A stretch of DNA of 64,000 bases. Source: Bacteroidota bacterium. Lineage in GTDB: Bacteria > Bacteroidota > Bacteroidia > Chitinophagales > Chitinophagaceae. The notes under the pieces were generated by a model, which made no database searches, was not told the origin of the DNA, and saw nothing but the letters and a program-made list of their open reading frames with translations. The stretch lies in the NCBI GenBank assembly GCA_023430465.1, contig JAEZAM010000034.1:44147-108146 (forward strand), given 5' to 3'. The position numbers and the translations under genes were made by a program. Below, piece after piece: positions 7,953-17,855 of this stretch (its first letter is position 1; each line of letters opens with the position of its first letter).

Positions 7953-10900
7953 ATGGTTAACTGGTTAATTGATTTCTCGTTACGCAACCGCTTCATTGTG
8001 CTTCTGGTTGCTGCCGGTATAACTGCCTACGGCATTTATGCTGTCAAGACCACACCCGTTGATGCTATTCCTGATTTGTCGGAGAACCAGGTCATCATTT
8101 TTACAGAATGGATGGGACGAAGCCCACAACTTGTCGAAGACCAGATTACATACCCACTGGTGAGCAATCTGCAAGGCATACCAAAAGTAAAGAACATCAG
8201 GGCGAACAGTATGTTCGGAATGAGCTTTGTCTTTGTCATCTTCGATGATGATGTGGACATCTATTGGGCACGTACAAGAGTGCTGGAACGGCTCAACTAT
8301 GCACAGCGTTTATTACCTGAAGGCATAGCCCCTACTTTAGGTCCCGACGGTACAGGATTAGGACATATCTACTGGTACACACTCGATGCTCCGGGCTATG
8401 ATTTAGGCGAATTAAGAGCCTTGCAGGATTGGTATATACGGTTTGCCCTCCAAACGGTAGAAGGTGTAAGTGAAGTGGCATCCTTTGGAGGCTTTCAAAA
8501 GCAGTACCAGGTTATCATAGATCCTTTGAAACTTCAGTACTACAACATACCGATTATGGATGTAGTGAACAAGATCAAAGCCAATAACAATGATGTAGGT
8601 GGCAGCAAGTTTGAACAAGCTGACATTGGTTATATTATCCGTGGCCTAGGCTTTATTAAAGACCTGAAGCAAATAGAGGAAATTTCTGTGGCTACCCTCA
8701 ACGGTGTTCCGGTACGCATCAAAGACATTGGTTCGGTGCAAATGGGTGGTGAGCTTCGCCTGGGAATTATTGAAGAAAATGGCGAAGGTGAAAAAGTCGG
8801 GGGCATAGTGGTGATGCGTTACGGCGAAAATGCAAAAGATGTGATTGACCGTGTAAAGGTGAAGATAGCTGATGTGGAGAAAGGGTTGCCACCCGGCGTG
8901 AAGTTCAAAGTTGCCTACGACCGTTCTGACCTCATAGAAGCAACCATCGCGACCCTGAAAGATGCAGTAATCGAAGAAATCATAATTGTTGCCATCGTCC
9001 TGTTCATATTCCTCTTACACATACGCAGTGCGCTGGTCGTGGTTATTACCATTCCCTTGTCAGTGCTTATCGCTTTCATTTTGATGAAAGTGTTTGGCAT
9101 CACATCCAACATCATGTCATTGGCAGGCGTGGCACTGGCGGTAGGGGATCTGGTAGATGCAGGAATTGTAATGGTTGAAAATGCAATGAAAACATTAAGC
9201 GGTGAAACAGACGACATACATGACTAAACAGGAAAGAGAGCAAAAAATAGAAAGCTCATCAAAGCTGGTAGCAAAGGCAGTTGTCAGTGCTATTCTGATT
9301 ACGCTGGTTTCCTTCAGCCCTATTCTTTTCCTGGAAGGGCAGGAGAAAAAGATGTTCTCTCCACTTGTTTGGACGAAAACATTTGCCATGATCGGTTCCA
9401 TGTTCGTTGCTGTAATAGTGGTGCCGGTTCTAATGGTTTATTTGCTAAAAGGAAAAGTAAAGCCTGAAAGCAAGCATCCTGTATCAAGGTTCTTCATTTT
9501 TCTGTATTCACCAATTATTCGCTGGTGTCTTTATTGGAAAAAAACCACCATCGCAATTGCTTTTGGTTTGGTATTGTTAAGCATTCCCCTCGTAATGCAA
9601 TTAGGCAGGGAGTTCATGCCACCATTAGATGAAGGATCATTACTCTTCATGCCCGTTACCATGCCTGACGTTTCCAATTCTGAAATAAAGCGAATAATGC
9701 AGGTGCAGGACAAGCTGATGCTTACAGTACCGGAAGTGCAAAATGTTTTAGGAAAAGCGGGAAGGGCAAACACAGCTACAGACAATGCTCCCATCAGTAT
9801 GATTGAAACAATCGTTTTGCTGAAACCACAATCACAATGGCGGGAAGGAATTACCAAGAATGACATCATTAATGAGCTAAACAGCAAATTGCAAATACCA
9901 GGTGTTATCAATGGCTGGACACAACCCATCATCAACCGGATCAACATGCTTTCCACAGGTATCAGAACAGATGTGGGAGTTAAGATATACGGGCAAAGTC
10001 TTGATACCATCAATCGCCTGGCACAGGAGTTCAGGCGGACTTTGCAAGGAACAGAAGGTGTAGCAGATTTATACGTTGAACCGATCACCGGTGGCAGATA
10101 CGTTGACATAAATATCCGCCGTGAAGAGTTAGGGCGGTATGGCTTATCCATTGATGATGTAAACATGTTTATTGAAACAGCTATTGGTGGTGCAGGCATT
10201 GTACAAACAGTGGAAGGAAGACGGCGTTTCAGTATAGCCGTCCGGTTGGGACAGGATTTCAGAAGCACAATAGACAAGCTAAAGCAACTGCCAATTATCA
10301 CAATGAACAGTGGCCCTGTTCCTTTAAGTGCATTGGCAGATATTGCGGTTGCCGAAGGTCCTCCCATGATCACGTCGGAGAACGCCATGCTTAGGGGAAC
10401 CTTGCTCTTCAATGTTCGTGACAGAGACTTGGGAAGTACTGTGGATGAAGCAAAGCGGAAACTGGAAGATGCTGTGAAGCGTTTACCCAAAGGTTACTTT
10501 CTTGATTGGAGTGGTCAGTATGAAAACCAGATAAGAGCTGAGAACAGGTTGATGATCATTATGCCTGTTGCTTTGCTCATCATTGTGATCATACTCTACT
10601 TCACTTTCAGAAACTTTAGGGAAGTGCTGATAGTGCTTGCCAGTATTCCGGTAGCATTGGTCGGGGGTGCTTATTCTTTATACTTCTTTGATGTAAACTT
10701 TTCGGTGGCGGTGGCAGTGGGGTTTATTGCCTTGTTTGGTATTGCTGTGGAAACTGGGGTGCTTATGTTGGTGTACCTGAATAATTCGCTTTACCAAAAA
10801 GTACGTAGAGCAACAGAGATGGGCAACCCAGTAAATAAAAAAGTGGTAGAAGATGCCGTATATGATGGTGCAGTGTTACGCCTTCGTCCCAAATTAATGA

Positions 10901-11115
10901 CCGTAATTGTTGATATACTTGGCTTAATGCCCATTTTATTAGCAACAGGTCCGGGAAGTGATGTCATGAAACCCATCACCATTCCATTCGTATTTGGACT
11001 GATTACGTCAACACTGTTCGTCCTCATTGTTTTACCGGTAATGTATGCAATGATCAGGGAAAGAGAACTGAAAAAACATGGTAAACTTCAAATACAGGAG
11101 ATGGCAAATGAATAA
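7953..11115 (+). pseudogene. cusA: CusA/CzcA-family heavy-metal RND pump, frameshifted
   Basis: Two adjoining frames together make one full-length pump of about 1050 residues. The first (7953-9227) has NWLIDFSLRNRFIVLLVAAG, VDAIPDLSENQVII, DIYWARTRVLERLN and the TM4 proton-relay region GDLVDAGIVMVENAMKTLS, then stops at a TAA at 9225. The second frame (usable from 9202) continues with KQEREQKIESSSKLVAKAVV, FLEGQEKKMFSPLVWTKTF and the rest of the second half. One base gained or lost between about 9190 and 9227 explains it. All other regions look intact, so this is a fresh lesion, a programmed event or a sequencing error. The family exports Cu(I)/Ag(I) or Zn/Co/Cd by proton antiport in complex with the downstream adaptor and TolC genes. 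Confidence 0.85.
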
Positions 11116-12394
11116 ACAAATCAACAAAACGATCACCCAACGCCTCTTGAAATATGCCTTGGCCTTACTGTTTTTGGCAAGCTCTATTTGGGCTACTGCA
11201 CAAACAAGGCTGTCAACCATACTTGATAGTATTGAACGATACAACCCTATAAGCCGCATGTACGAGGCTGACATCCGTTCAATGGATGAAGGGGCAAAGG
11301 GTGCAAAAAGCTGGATGCCTCCCGAAGTGGGTGCAGGCTTTTTTATGACACCTTATAATCCGCAGCGTTGGCAAAAAATGAGCGACATGGAACCCGGCAT
11401 GGGCAGCTTTATGATCTCTGCACAGCAAATGATACCCAACAGGCGAAAGCTGAATGCAGATGCCGCCTACATGCAAAGCATGTCAGGTTCAGCGAAGGAG
11501 CAGCGCAAAGCTGCATTGAACGATTTATATGCACAGGCAAAAAAAGCCTACTATGAGTGGGTGATTATTGACAAGAAAAAAGCTGTGCTTGATGAGAATG
11601 AGAAGGTGTTGAACTTTATGATCAAAAATGCTGAGATCCGTTATCGCAATGGATTAGACAAGCTCAATGCTTACTATAAAGCAAAAGCAGCATTAGGAAA
11701 TATAGAGAACATGAGGTTGATGTATGATAACGAAAGCAGGCAGCGGCAGATTGTGATCAATTCTCTGATGTTCAGGAACACCGAAGTCGATTTTACTATA
11801 GATACTACAATCCGTCTGAAGGATTACAATGCGTTTGTTTTCGACAGTGCTTTTTTCCTACAGAACAGGAGCGATTTGAAGGCGCTGGATAGGGAAGCAT
11901 TGACAAACGAATTAAGGACAGAAGCAGAGCGGCTAAACCTGAAACCACAGTTCGGCATCCGCTTCGAACATATGTTTGCCTTCGGTGGTCAGCCACAGCA
12001 GTTTACATTGATGGGCATGATAAGGCTACCATTTGTTCCCTGGGCTTCACGAATGACAAAAGCAAACATTGAAAGCTACCGGTGGAGAACTGAAGCCATC
12101 AACAGCCAGCGTCAAATGATTGTGAACGAAGCCCGGGGCATGGCTTACGGAATGCGTACCGAAGTTGAAACGAAGAAGCGGCAAATAAGGCTTTACGAGA
12201 ACAACATCATTCCAGCGCTTCGTAATAATTATAAAACAATGCTTCTCGGTTATGAGCAAAATACCGAAGAACTGTTTATGTTGTTTGATGCCTGGGAAAC
12301 GCTTAACATGACACAAGTTGAATATCTTGACCAATTGCAGCAGTTACTGTCGTTGCAGGTTGAATTGGAAAGAATACTTGAAATACGAGAATAA
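11108..12394 (+). CDS. TolC-family outer-membrane factor of the Cus-like efflux system
   Basis: ATG 11108 overlaps the cusA end by eight bases. A signal peptide (YALALLFLASSIWATAQ) is followed by two long helical/coiled-coil repeats typical of outer-membrane efflux proteins. It is shorter and more divergent than E. coli CusC, like other Bacteroidota CusC-type proteins, with methionine-rich patches (MSDMEPGMGSFMISAQQM) that could touch Cu(I). The upstream 30-base extension of the frame lies inside cusA and is not needed. Confidence 0.8.
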   Translation: MNKQINKTITQRLLKYALALLFLASSIWATAQTRLSTILDSIERYNPISRMYEADIRSMDEGAKGAKSWMPPEVGAGFFMTPYNPQRWQKMSDMEPGMGSFMISAQQMIPNRRKLNADAAYMQSMSGSAKEQRKAALNDLYAQAKKAYYEWVIIDKKKAVLDENEKVLNFMIKNAEIRYRNGLDKLNAYYKAKAALGNIENMRLMYDNESRQRQIVINSLMFRNTEVDFTIDTTIRLKDYNAFVFDSAFFLQNRSDLKALDREALTNELRTEAERLNLKPQFGIRFEHMFAFGGQPQQFTLMGMIRLPFVPWASRMTKANIESYRWRTEAINSQRQMIVNEARGMAYGMRTEVETKKRQIRLYENNIIPALRNNYKTMLLGYEQNTEELFMLFDAWETLNMTQVEYLDQLQQLLSLQVELERILEIRE

Positions 12395-13653
12395 TGAAAC
12401 AACTGAATTTACATATTGTGCTTCTGTTTGTTTTATCTGTGGTTATCGGAAATACTTCATGCAACGATAAAGGCAAAGGAGACCATACAACACATGAGCA
12501 GCAACAGGACGCTTACACCTGTCCCATGCACCCCGAAATTATTCGCAACGCACCAGGCACTTGCCCTATCTGCGGTATGGACCTTGTAAAAAAAGAAACA
12601 GGCTCCGAAGCTGTAAAAGATGTACAGTTAGAAGCCCTACTCAAACCTGTAAATTCATTTGTTGTATCTACCATTGTGGTAACGACTTTGAAGCAGCAGG
12701 AAGAAGACATTGAGCTGGATGTGGTGGGCACCGTGGCTTATGATACCCGGCAGGCAGGTGCCATCTCTTCAAGGGTAAATGGAAGGATTGAAAAATTATA
12801 TGTCCGCTACAAATACCAGCCAGTACAGAAAGGACAGCGAGTTATGGACATCTACAGTCCGGAACTAATGACCGCTCAGCAAAACTTATTGTTTCTTTTA
12901 CGCAATGATCCCACCAATACTTCACTAATAAATGCAGCAAAGGACCGGTTAAGGCTTATGGGCATGACTTCCGGACAGGTAGCAACAATAATTCGTACAG
13001 GAATAGCCATTTATTCAGTACCCGTTTTTAGCAGCTACAGTGGGTTTATTACAGATATAAACAATACAACGAATGGTACAACTGCCGATAACATGCAGCA
13101 GGCTACCATAACAAGTCAGGAATTGGGTATAAAAGAAGGAATGTATGTGCAAACCGGACAGGCTGTATTTACAGTTTATAATCAAAGCAGGGCATGGATA
13201 CTATTAGACATTTATCCAGAACAACAAACATTGGTACAGGTTGGCAACCCGGTAAGGATAGTGCCTGAGACTGCTCCTTCAGAAAATTTCAGGGCAACGA
13301 TTGCCTACATAGAGCCTGTTTTCAGAACAGGTAAAAAAACAGTAGCCGCAAGAGTGTACTTTAATAATGCTAGCCGGAAGTTACCGATCGGCAGCAGGGT
13401 AACAGCAAATGTTTTTGCTGAACCAAAAGAGGCATGGTGGCTGCCAAAAGAAGCTGTCTTGTCATTAGGTAGAGATAAAATTGTCTTCAAAAAAGAAGAG
13501 GCAGGTTTCAGGGCAACCAGGATAACGACAGGTATCGAAGTAAACAGGCATGTACAGGTTTTAACAGGACTGGAGAAAAAAGATAGCGTTGCTGGTAATG
13601 CCCAATATCTGGTAGATAATGAAGCCTTCATTAAAGCAAATCACAATGAATAG
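12394..13653 (+). CDS. cusB: CusB-like RND periplasmic adaptor with heavy-metal-binding domain
   Basis: Start and preceding stop share one base (TAATG). The product is a lipoprotein (signal ending NTSC, Cys23). It has a His-rich linker, then the heavy-metal-binding domain YTCPMHPEIIRNAPGTCPIC (about residues 41-60) followed by GMDLV. The adaptor body carries the beta-barrel and lipoyl segments (ISSRVNGRIEKLYVRYKYQP; YSPELMTAQQNLLFLL) and membrane-proximal strands near the end. It bridges the CusA pump to the TolC factor and probably hands periplasmic Cu(I) to the pump. Confidence 0.85.
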   Translation: MKQLNLHIVLLFVLSVVIGNTSCNDKGKGDHTTHEQQQDAYTCPMHPEIIRNAPGTCPICGMDLVKKETGSEAVKDVQLEALLKPVNSFVVSTIVVTTLKQQEEDIELDVVGTVAYDTRQAGAISSRVNGRIEKLYVRYKYQPVQKGQRVMDIYSPELMTAQQNLLFLLRNDPTNTSLINAAKDRLRLMGMTSGQVATIIRTGIAIYSVPVFSSYSGFITDINNTTNGTTADNMQQATITSQELGIKEGMYVQTGQAVFTVYNQSRAWILLDIYPEQQTLVQVGNPVRIVPETAPSENFRATIAYIEPVFRTGKKTVAARVYFNNASRKLPIGSRVTANVFAEPKEAWWLPKEAVLSLGRDKIVFKKEEAGFRATRITTGIEVNRHVQVLTGLEKKDSVAGNAQYLVDNEAFIKANHNE

Positions 13654-14836
13654 AATATTCTTCATACTCCTTTCGCTTATACTGCTTGCCTCTTGCGGCG
13701 GTAAAAAAGTGGCAAAAGACAGCGATGTGTTTTACACCTGCTCAATGGATCCACAGGTAGTATCAGATAAGCCGGGCAACTGTCCTATTTGCGGAATGCC
13801 GCTGACGGCTGTAAAAAAGAGTTCCGTAGTAAATGCCGATGATATAGAGTTAAGCGACCAGCAAATTCAATTGGGCAACATCCGCACTGATACAATTACA
13901 AAAAGTAATATAGGAAATACATTTGAGTTGACGGGTACACTAAATATAAATGCAGCACAAACAGCTTCAGTAAATGCAAGAGTAATGGGGCGTATAGAAC
14001 GGTTATATGTAAAAACCACAGGAAATTATATTGCCAAAGGTGCCCCAGTCTATGAAATTTACAGCGAAGAACTAAACAATGCCAAACAGGAATACATATC
14101 AGCCTTACAGCGAAGAAGCCTCTTTGATGAACAATCAGTTATTGACTTTGACCAACTGATTAAAAGCGCAAGGAACAAGCTGCGTCTTTGGGGAATGACG
14201 GAAAACCAGGTTAAGGCTTTGGAAACACAAAAGCAGGCGCCACTTACCACTACTTACTACAGTACAGAAAGCGGCTATGTTACATCTGTGAATGTTACTG
14301 AAGGCGGTTATGTAATGGAAGGCGGCTTAGTGCTTCAACTTGCAAACCTTTCAACCTTGTGGGCAGAAGCACAGGTATATACTTCACAGATGTACAGGAT
14401 ACCACGGGGTGCTTTGGCGACAGTGGAAGTGCCGGGTGCAACAGAGCCAATAAGAGGTAACATTGAATTTGCCAATCCAGAAGTGCCAACAGAAACAAGA
14501 ATAAACCTGCTGCGGGTTGTGGTTCCAAACAGTGGCAATAACTTAAGACCGGGCATGGCAGCGATAGTAAGAGTTCAAACAGCAAGCAGAAACTCACTTA
14601 CGCTGCCTACGGATGCTATCATCAGGGAAGCTAATGCAGCTATCGTATGGGTGCAGACAGGTAAGAACAAATTCAAAAGCAAGATGGTGACAACAGGTTT
14701 GGAAAGCGATGGATTAACTGAAATACAATCAGGACTATCCCCGGGTGACATCGTAGTAGTAAGTGGCACTTATCTGCTTCATAGTGAATATACATTTAAA
14801 CGAGGCTCTGACCCGATGGCAGGGCATAATCATTAA
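13646..14836 (+). CDS. second CusB-like RND periplasmic adaptor
   Basis: ATG 13646 overlaps the first adaptor by eight bases. It is also a lipoprotein (LILLASC, Cys17) with a metal-binding domain, YTCSMDPQVVSDKPGNCPIC. It then has the same adaptor layout as the first (VNARVMGRIERLYVKTTGNY; YSEELNNAKQEYISAL; late GDIVVVSGTYLLHSEYTFKR). The metal domain differs in detail: SMDP replaces the usual MHP, so one histidine is lost. Tandem adaptors are known in some RND systems that use mixed trimer pairs. Here it may pair with the first in a hetero-assembly or be a duplication. Confidence 0.82.
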   Translation: MNRIFFILLSLILLASCGGKKVAKDSDVFYTCSMDPQVVSDKPGNCPICGMPLTAVKKSSVVNADDIELSDQQIQLGNIRTDTITKSNIGNTFELTGTLNINAAQTASVNARVMGRIERLYVKTTGNYIAKGAPVYEIYSEELNNAKQEYISALQRRSLFDEQSVIDFDQLIKSARNKLRLWGMTENQVKALETQKQAPLTTTYYSTESGYVTSVNVTEGGYVMEGGLVLQLANLSTLWAEAQVYTSQMYRIPRGALATVEVPGATEPIRGNIEFANPEVPTETRINLLRVVVPNSGNNLRPGMAAIVRVQTASRNSLTLPTDAIIREANAAIVWVQTGKNKFKSKMVTTGLESDGLTEIQSGLSPGDIVVVSGTYLLHSEYTFKRGSDPMAGHNH

Positions 14837-14847
14837 TACTATAAAAC

Positions 14848-15405
14848 ATGAAATTAATCTTCTCTATTTTATCGTTCTTTTTTGGCATCGCTAGCATCCA
14901 TGCACAGCAGACAGAGGTCTGCTACAACCCCAACCTGATAAAAGACACCACAAAGAAAAGCATCAAATCAATGGCGGTTGGCGTAGTTTCTGGTGATAGT
15001 ATTAAGATTGCTTATCATTCACCTGGTGTTCGTAAAAGAGTTATTTGGGGTGGCTTGGTTCCTTATGATGAAGTTTGGGTTACAGGAGCTCATGATGCAA
15101 CAACTGTCACTTTCTCCAATCCTGTTGTAATTAATGGAACAATAATACCTGCGGGTAAATATGCCTTTTTCACTATACCGGGTAAAAAGGAATGGACACT
15201 GATTTTAAATAAACACTGGCAGCAACATTTAGCTTCTGAGTACGAAGAAAAAGGTGATGTAGTAAGAGTTAAAGTAAAGCCGAAGAAGAATGCACATACT
15301 GAGCGGCTGCAATACTTCGTAGAACAAGGAAATGTTAAAACAGGCAAATTATCAGTGGCTTGGGAGAAGATAAAAGTAGAGCTGCCATTTACTGTTATGA
15401 AATAA
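14848..15405 (+). CDS. DUF2911 domain secreted protein
   Basis: A signal peptide (KLIFSILSFFFGIASIHAQ) leads into a single DUF2911 domain: VSGDSIKIAYHSPGVRKRVIWGGLVPYDEVWVTGAHDATT in pieces, then AGKYAFFTIPGKKEWTLILN. The family is widespread in Bacteroidota and its function is unknown. The domain is mostly beta. It is 11 bases after the second adaptor and appears to ride in the same operon. Confidence 0.75.
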   Translation: MKLIFSILSFFFGIASIHAQQTEVCYNPNLIKDTTKKSIKSMAVGVVSGDSIKIAYHSPGVRKRVIWGGLVPYDEVWVTGAHDATTVTFSNPVVINGTIIPAGKYAFFTIPGKKEWTLILNKHWQQHLASEYEEKGDVVRVKVKPKKNAHTERLQYFVEQGNVKTGKLSVAWEKIKVELPFTVMK

Positions 15406-15415
15406 GATTAGTAGC

Positions 15416-15691
15416 ATGAAAGATTTATCTGATAGTTTCAAGCTGGCACAATCTGCATCTGCTTTGGGTGCAGGATTGTTGGGTTTTGGTGTTGGTGCCA
15501 AATGGGGTGCATCGTTGGATAATACAATTCTTTTAGTAGTGCTTATAGCAGGTACAGCTATTCATGTCACAGGTATGTATATAATGCAGATGAAGGAAGA
15601 AAGAGTTGGACATATGGCAAAATTGCTTTGGGTTACTGCCTGGATAAGTTTATTGGCATTAGTCGGCCTGTTTATCTATTTAGCAATTTAA
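15416..15691 (+). CDS. small integral membrane protein (91 aa)
   Basis: Three hydrophobic segments can be seen: about residues 16-32 (SALGAGLLGFGVGAKWG), 36-56 (NTILLVVLIAGTAIHVTGMYI) and 66-90. A short amphipathic start precedes them. It matches no family I can name firmly, but small proteins of this kind recur next to CopB-type ATPases in Bacteroidota islands. It ends 17 bases before the P-type ATPase start. Confidence 0.6.
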   Translation: MKDLSDSFKLAQSASALGAGLLGFGVGAKWGASLDNTILLVVLIAGTAIHVTGMYIMQMKEERVGHMAKLLWVTAWISLLALVGLFIYLAI

Positions 15692-15708
15692 AGTTGAAAA
15701 GTCTTTAT

Positions 15709-17784
15709 ATGGAACATTCCCATAACCATAACGAACACTCACACCATCATTCAAATAAAGACCAGCAACTCGATCATGCTCATGGTCATGAAGCTAAAAA
15801 AAGTTCATCGAAAAAGCATGAACCACATGAACATAGTGGACACGATAAACATGCTGGTCACCATACGCATGATTTCCTGAAACGGTTCTGGATTTGCTTA
15901 CTGCTGACTATTCCGGTTCTGCTGCTCTCACACATGATACAGGAGTGGTTCAACTTCAGCATTCGCTTTGCAGGAGATAGCTATGTATTGCTTGCACTGG
16001 GTAGTGTTATCTACTTCTACGGTGGAATGCCTTTTCTGAAAGGGTTGATAATAGAGATAAAGCACAATGCCATTGGTATGATGACATTGGTTGCCCTTGC
16101 TATAACTGTCGCCTATGTATATAGTGTGGCTATCGTTTTTGGCTTGCAGGGGATGGATTTCTTTTGGGAATTAGCAACCTTAATCGACATCATGTTGCTT
16201 GGGCATTGGATAGAAATGCGTTCATCAATGGCAGCATCCAATGCATTACAGTCATTAGTGGCCTTATTGCCATCCGATGTACATGTAGAAAGAGATGGTG
16301 AAGTAAAAGACATCAGCATAAAGGATTTACAGAAAGAAGATATAGCAATCATCAAACCCGGAGAAAAGATACCAGCAGATGGAATAGTTACAGAAGGTAC
16401 GTCTTTTGTGAATGAAAGCATGTTAACCGGTGAAAGTGTACCAGTAAAAAAAGAAAAGGACACCAGGGTAATAGCAGGTGCTATTAACGGAGATGGAGCA
16501 TTAAAAGTAAGAGTAACTGGCACAGGAAAAGACAGTTATCTCAATAAGGTTATCACATTGGTGCGGTCTGCACAGGATGCAAAGTCCAAGACACAGAACC
16601 TTGCTGATAAAGTTGCCAAATGGCTTACCATCCTTTCCATTATAGTAGGCGTAGCCACTTTCATTGTTTGGTATGCACAGCATGACCTTGCATTTGCATT
16701 AGAAAGAATGGTAACCGTAATGGTTACATCTTGCCCACACGCTTTGGGCGTGGCTATACCTTTGGTGGTGGCAATATCTACCTCTGCATCAGCAACACAT
16801 GGTTTATTAATAAGAAACAGAACTGCCTTTGAAAATGCAAGAAAGCTCACTACCATCATTTTTGATAAAACAGGCACACTCACCAAAGGCTCACATGAAG
16901 TTCAAAAGGTAATCAGCATTTCACCCCATTTCAGCAGCAACGATATACTTCAACATGCAGCCGCTGTTCAGCAGCACTCCGAGCACTATATAGCAAAAGG
17001 TGTTCTAAGAAAGTTGAAAGAAACCAATTTGCAACTTTGGCAGTCGTCAGAATTTAAATACATGCAAGGTATTGGTGTAAGTGGTATTGTAAACGGCAAA
17101 CAGGTAGTTGCAGCAGGTCCTAATTTCTTCTCGAAAGAAAATAAGCAGCTTCCTGATATTCCATCAGACATAAATCAAAATACAGAGACTGTAAACTTTT
17201 TGTTGATAGATGGAGAACCTGCAGGGATCATTACACTTGCTGACACTGTGAGAGAAACTTCAGCAGAAGCAATTGAACAACTAAAGCAACTGCACATAAA
17301 ATCATTTCTACTTACAGGAGACAACGAAAAAATTGCTGCATCAGTTTCTAAACAGTTAGGCATGGATGGTTACTTAGCTAATGTATTGCCCCATCAGAAA
17401 CAGAAGAAAATTTCAGAGTTTCAAAGTAAGGGAGAGATTGTTGCTATGGCCGGGGACGGAGTAAACGATGCACCAGCGTTGGCACAGGCTGATGTTGGAA
17501 TTGCAGTTGGTAGTGGTACTGATGTAGCAGCAGAAACAGCCGACATCATATTGGTTAACAGCGACCCCAAAGACGTGGTACAGATGATTGACTTTGGCAG
17601 AAAGACATACCGTAAAATGATACAGAACCTTGCGTGGGCAGTGGGGTACAACATAGTAGCAATTCCATTAGCAGCAGGTGTATTATATCCGTATTTCATA
17701 CTTAGCCCGGCAATGGGTGCAGTGTTAATGAGTTTAAGTACTGTTGTTGTGGCTATCAATGCAAAGTTGTTGCGGTTGAAATAA
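15709..17784 (+). CDS. copB: CopB-type copper/silver P1B-ATPase
   Basis: ATG 15709 gives 691 residues that begin with a strikingly histidine-rich cytosolic tail (EHSHNHNEHSHHHS and HDKHAGHHTHD) in place of HMA domains. The membrane metal site is CPH (TSCPHALGVAIP), typical of CopB-like Cu/Ag exporters. The ATPase motifs are all present: TGES (LTGESVP), DKTGTLTKG with the phosphorylated Asp, and GDGVNDAPALAQADVG. The conserved HP pair of the nucleotide-binding domain reads SEHYIAKG, with Tyr for Pro. The frame extends upstream to 15628 inside the previous gene; the His-rich start is preferred. It pumps Cu(I)/Ag(I) from cytoplasm to periplasm, complementing the Cus-like system. Confidence 0.9.
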   Translation: MEHSHNHNEHSHHHSNKDQQLDHAHGHEAKKSSSKKHEPHEHSGHDKHAGHHTHDFLKRFWICLLLTIPVLLLSHMIQEWFNFSIRFAGDSYVLLALGSVIYFYGGMPFLKGLIIEIKHNAIGMMTLVALAITVAYVYSVAIVFGLQGMDFFWELATLIDIMLLGHWIEMRSSMAASNALQSLVALLPSDVHVERDGEVKDISIKDLQKEDIAIIKPGEKIPADGIVTEGTSFVNESMLTGESVPVKKEKDTRVIAGAINGDGALKVRVTGTGKDSYLNKVITLVRSAQDAKSKTQNLADKVAKWLTILSIIVGVATFIVWYAQHDLAFALERMVTVMVTSCPHALGVAIPLVVAISTSASATHGLLIRNRTAFENARKLTTIIFDKTGTLTKGSHEVQKVISISPHFSSNDILQHAAAVQQHSEHYIAKGVLRKLKETNLQLWQSSEFKYMQGIGVSGIVNGKQVVAAGPNFFSKENKQLPDIPSDINQNTETVNFLLIDGEPAGIITLADTVRETSAEAIEQLKQLHIKSFLLTGDNEKIAASVSKQLGMDGYLANVLPHQKQKKISEFQSKGEIVAMAGDGVNDAPALAQADVGIAVGSGTDVAAETADIILVNSDPKDVVQMIDFGRKTYRKMIQNLAWAVGYNIVAIPLAAGVLYPYFILSPAMGAVLMSLSTVVVAINAKLLRLK

Positions 17785-17810
17785 AAAACAATTTTAAAAA
17801 CATTCATTTG

Positions 17811-17832
17811 TATTTAAGCAATTGCTTAAATA
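17811..17832 (+). promoter_or_regulatory. 22-bp perfect palindrome, likely ArsR-family operator
   Basis: TATTTAAGCA followed by ATTGCTTAAATA is a perfect inverted repeat. It overlaps the predicted -33 element of the arsR-like gene and ends 23 bases before its ATG, so autoregulation by metal-sensitive repression is likely. The half-site TAAGCAAT resembles sites of SmtB/ArsR regulators. Confidence 0.7.
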
Positions 17833-17851
17833 CCTATTTTAATTACCTTCG
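17821..17851 (+). promoter_or_regulatory. promoter of arsR-merTP unit
   Basis: A weak -33 (ATTG, 17821-17824) is followed 19 bases later by TACCTTCG (17844-17851), close to TAnnTTTG. The transcript would start almost at the ATG (17856), giving a very short leader. The palindromic operator overlaps the -33 element. Confidence 0.45.
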
Positions 17852-17855
17852 CTCC

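Noticed and set aside
9531..10490. Long open frame on the minus strand inside cusA
   Set aside because: Its translation is low-complexity and unlike any family, and the plus strand reads a clear RND pump. It is an antisense shadow.
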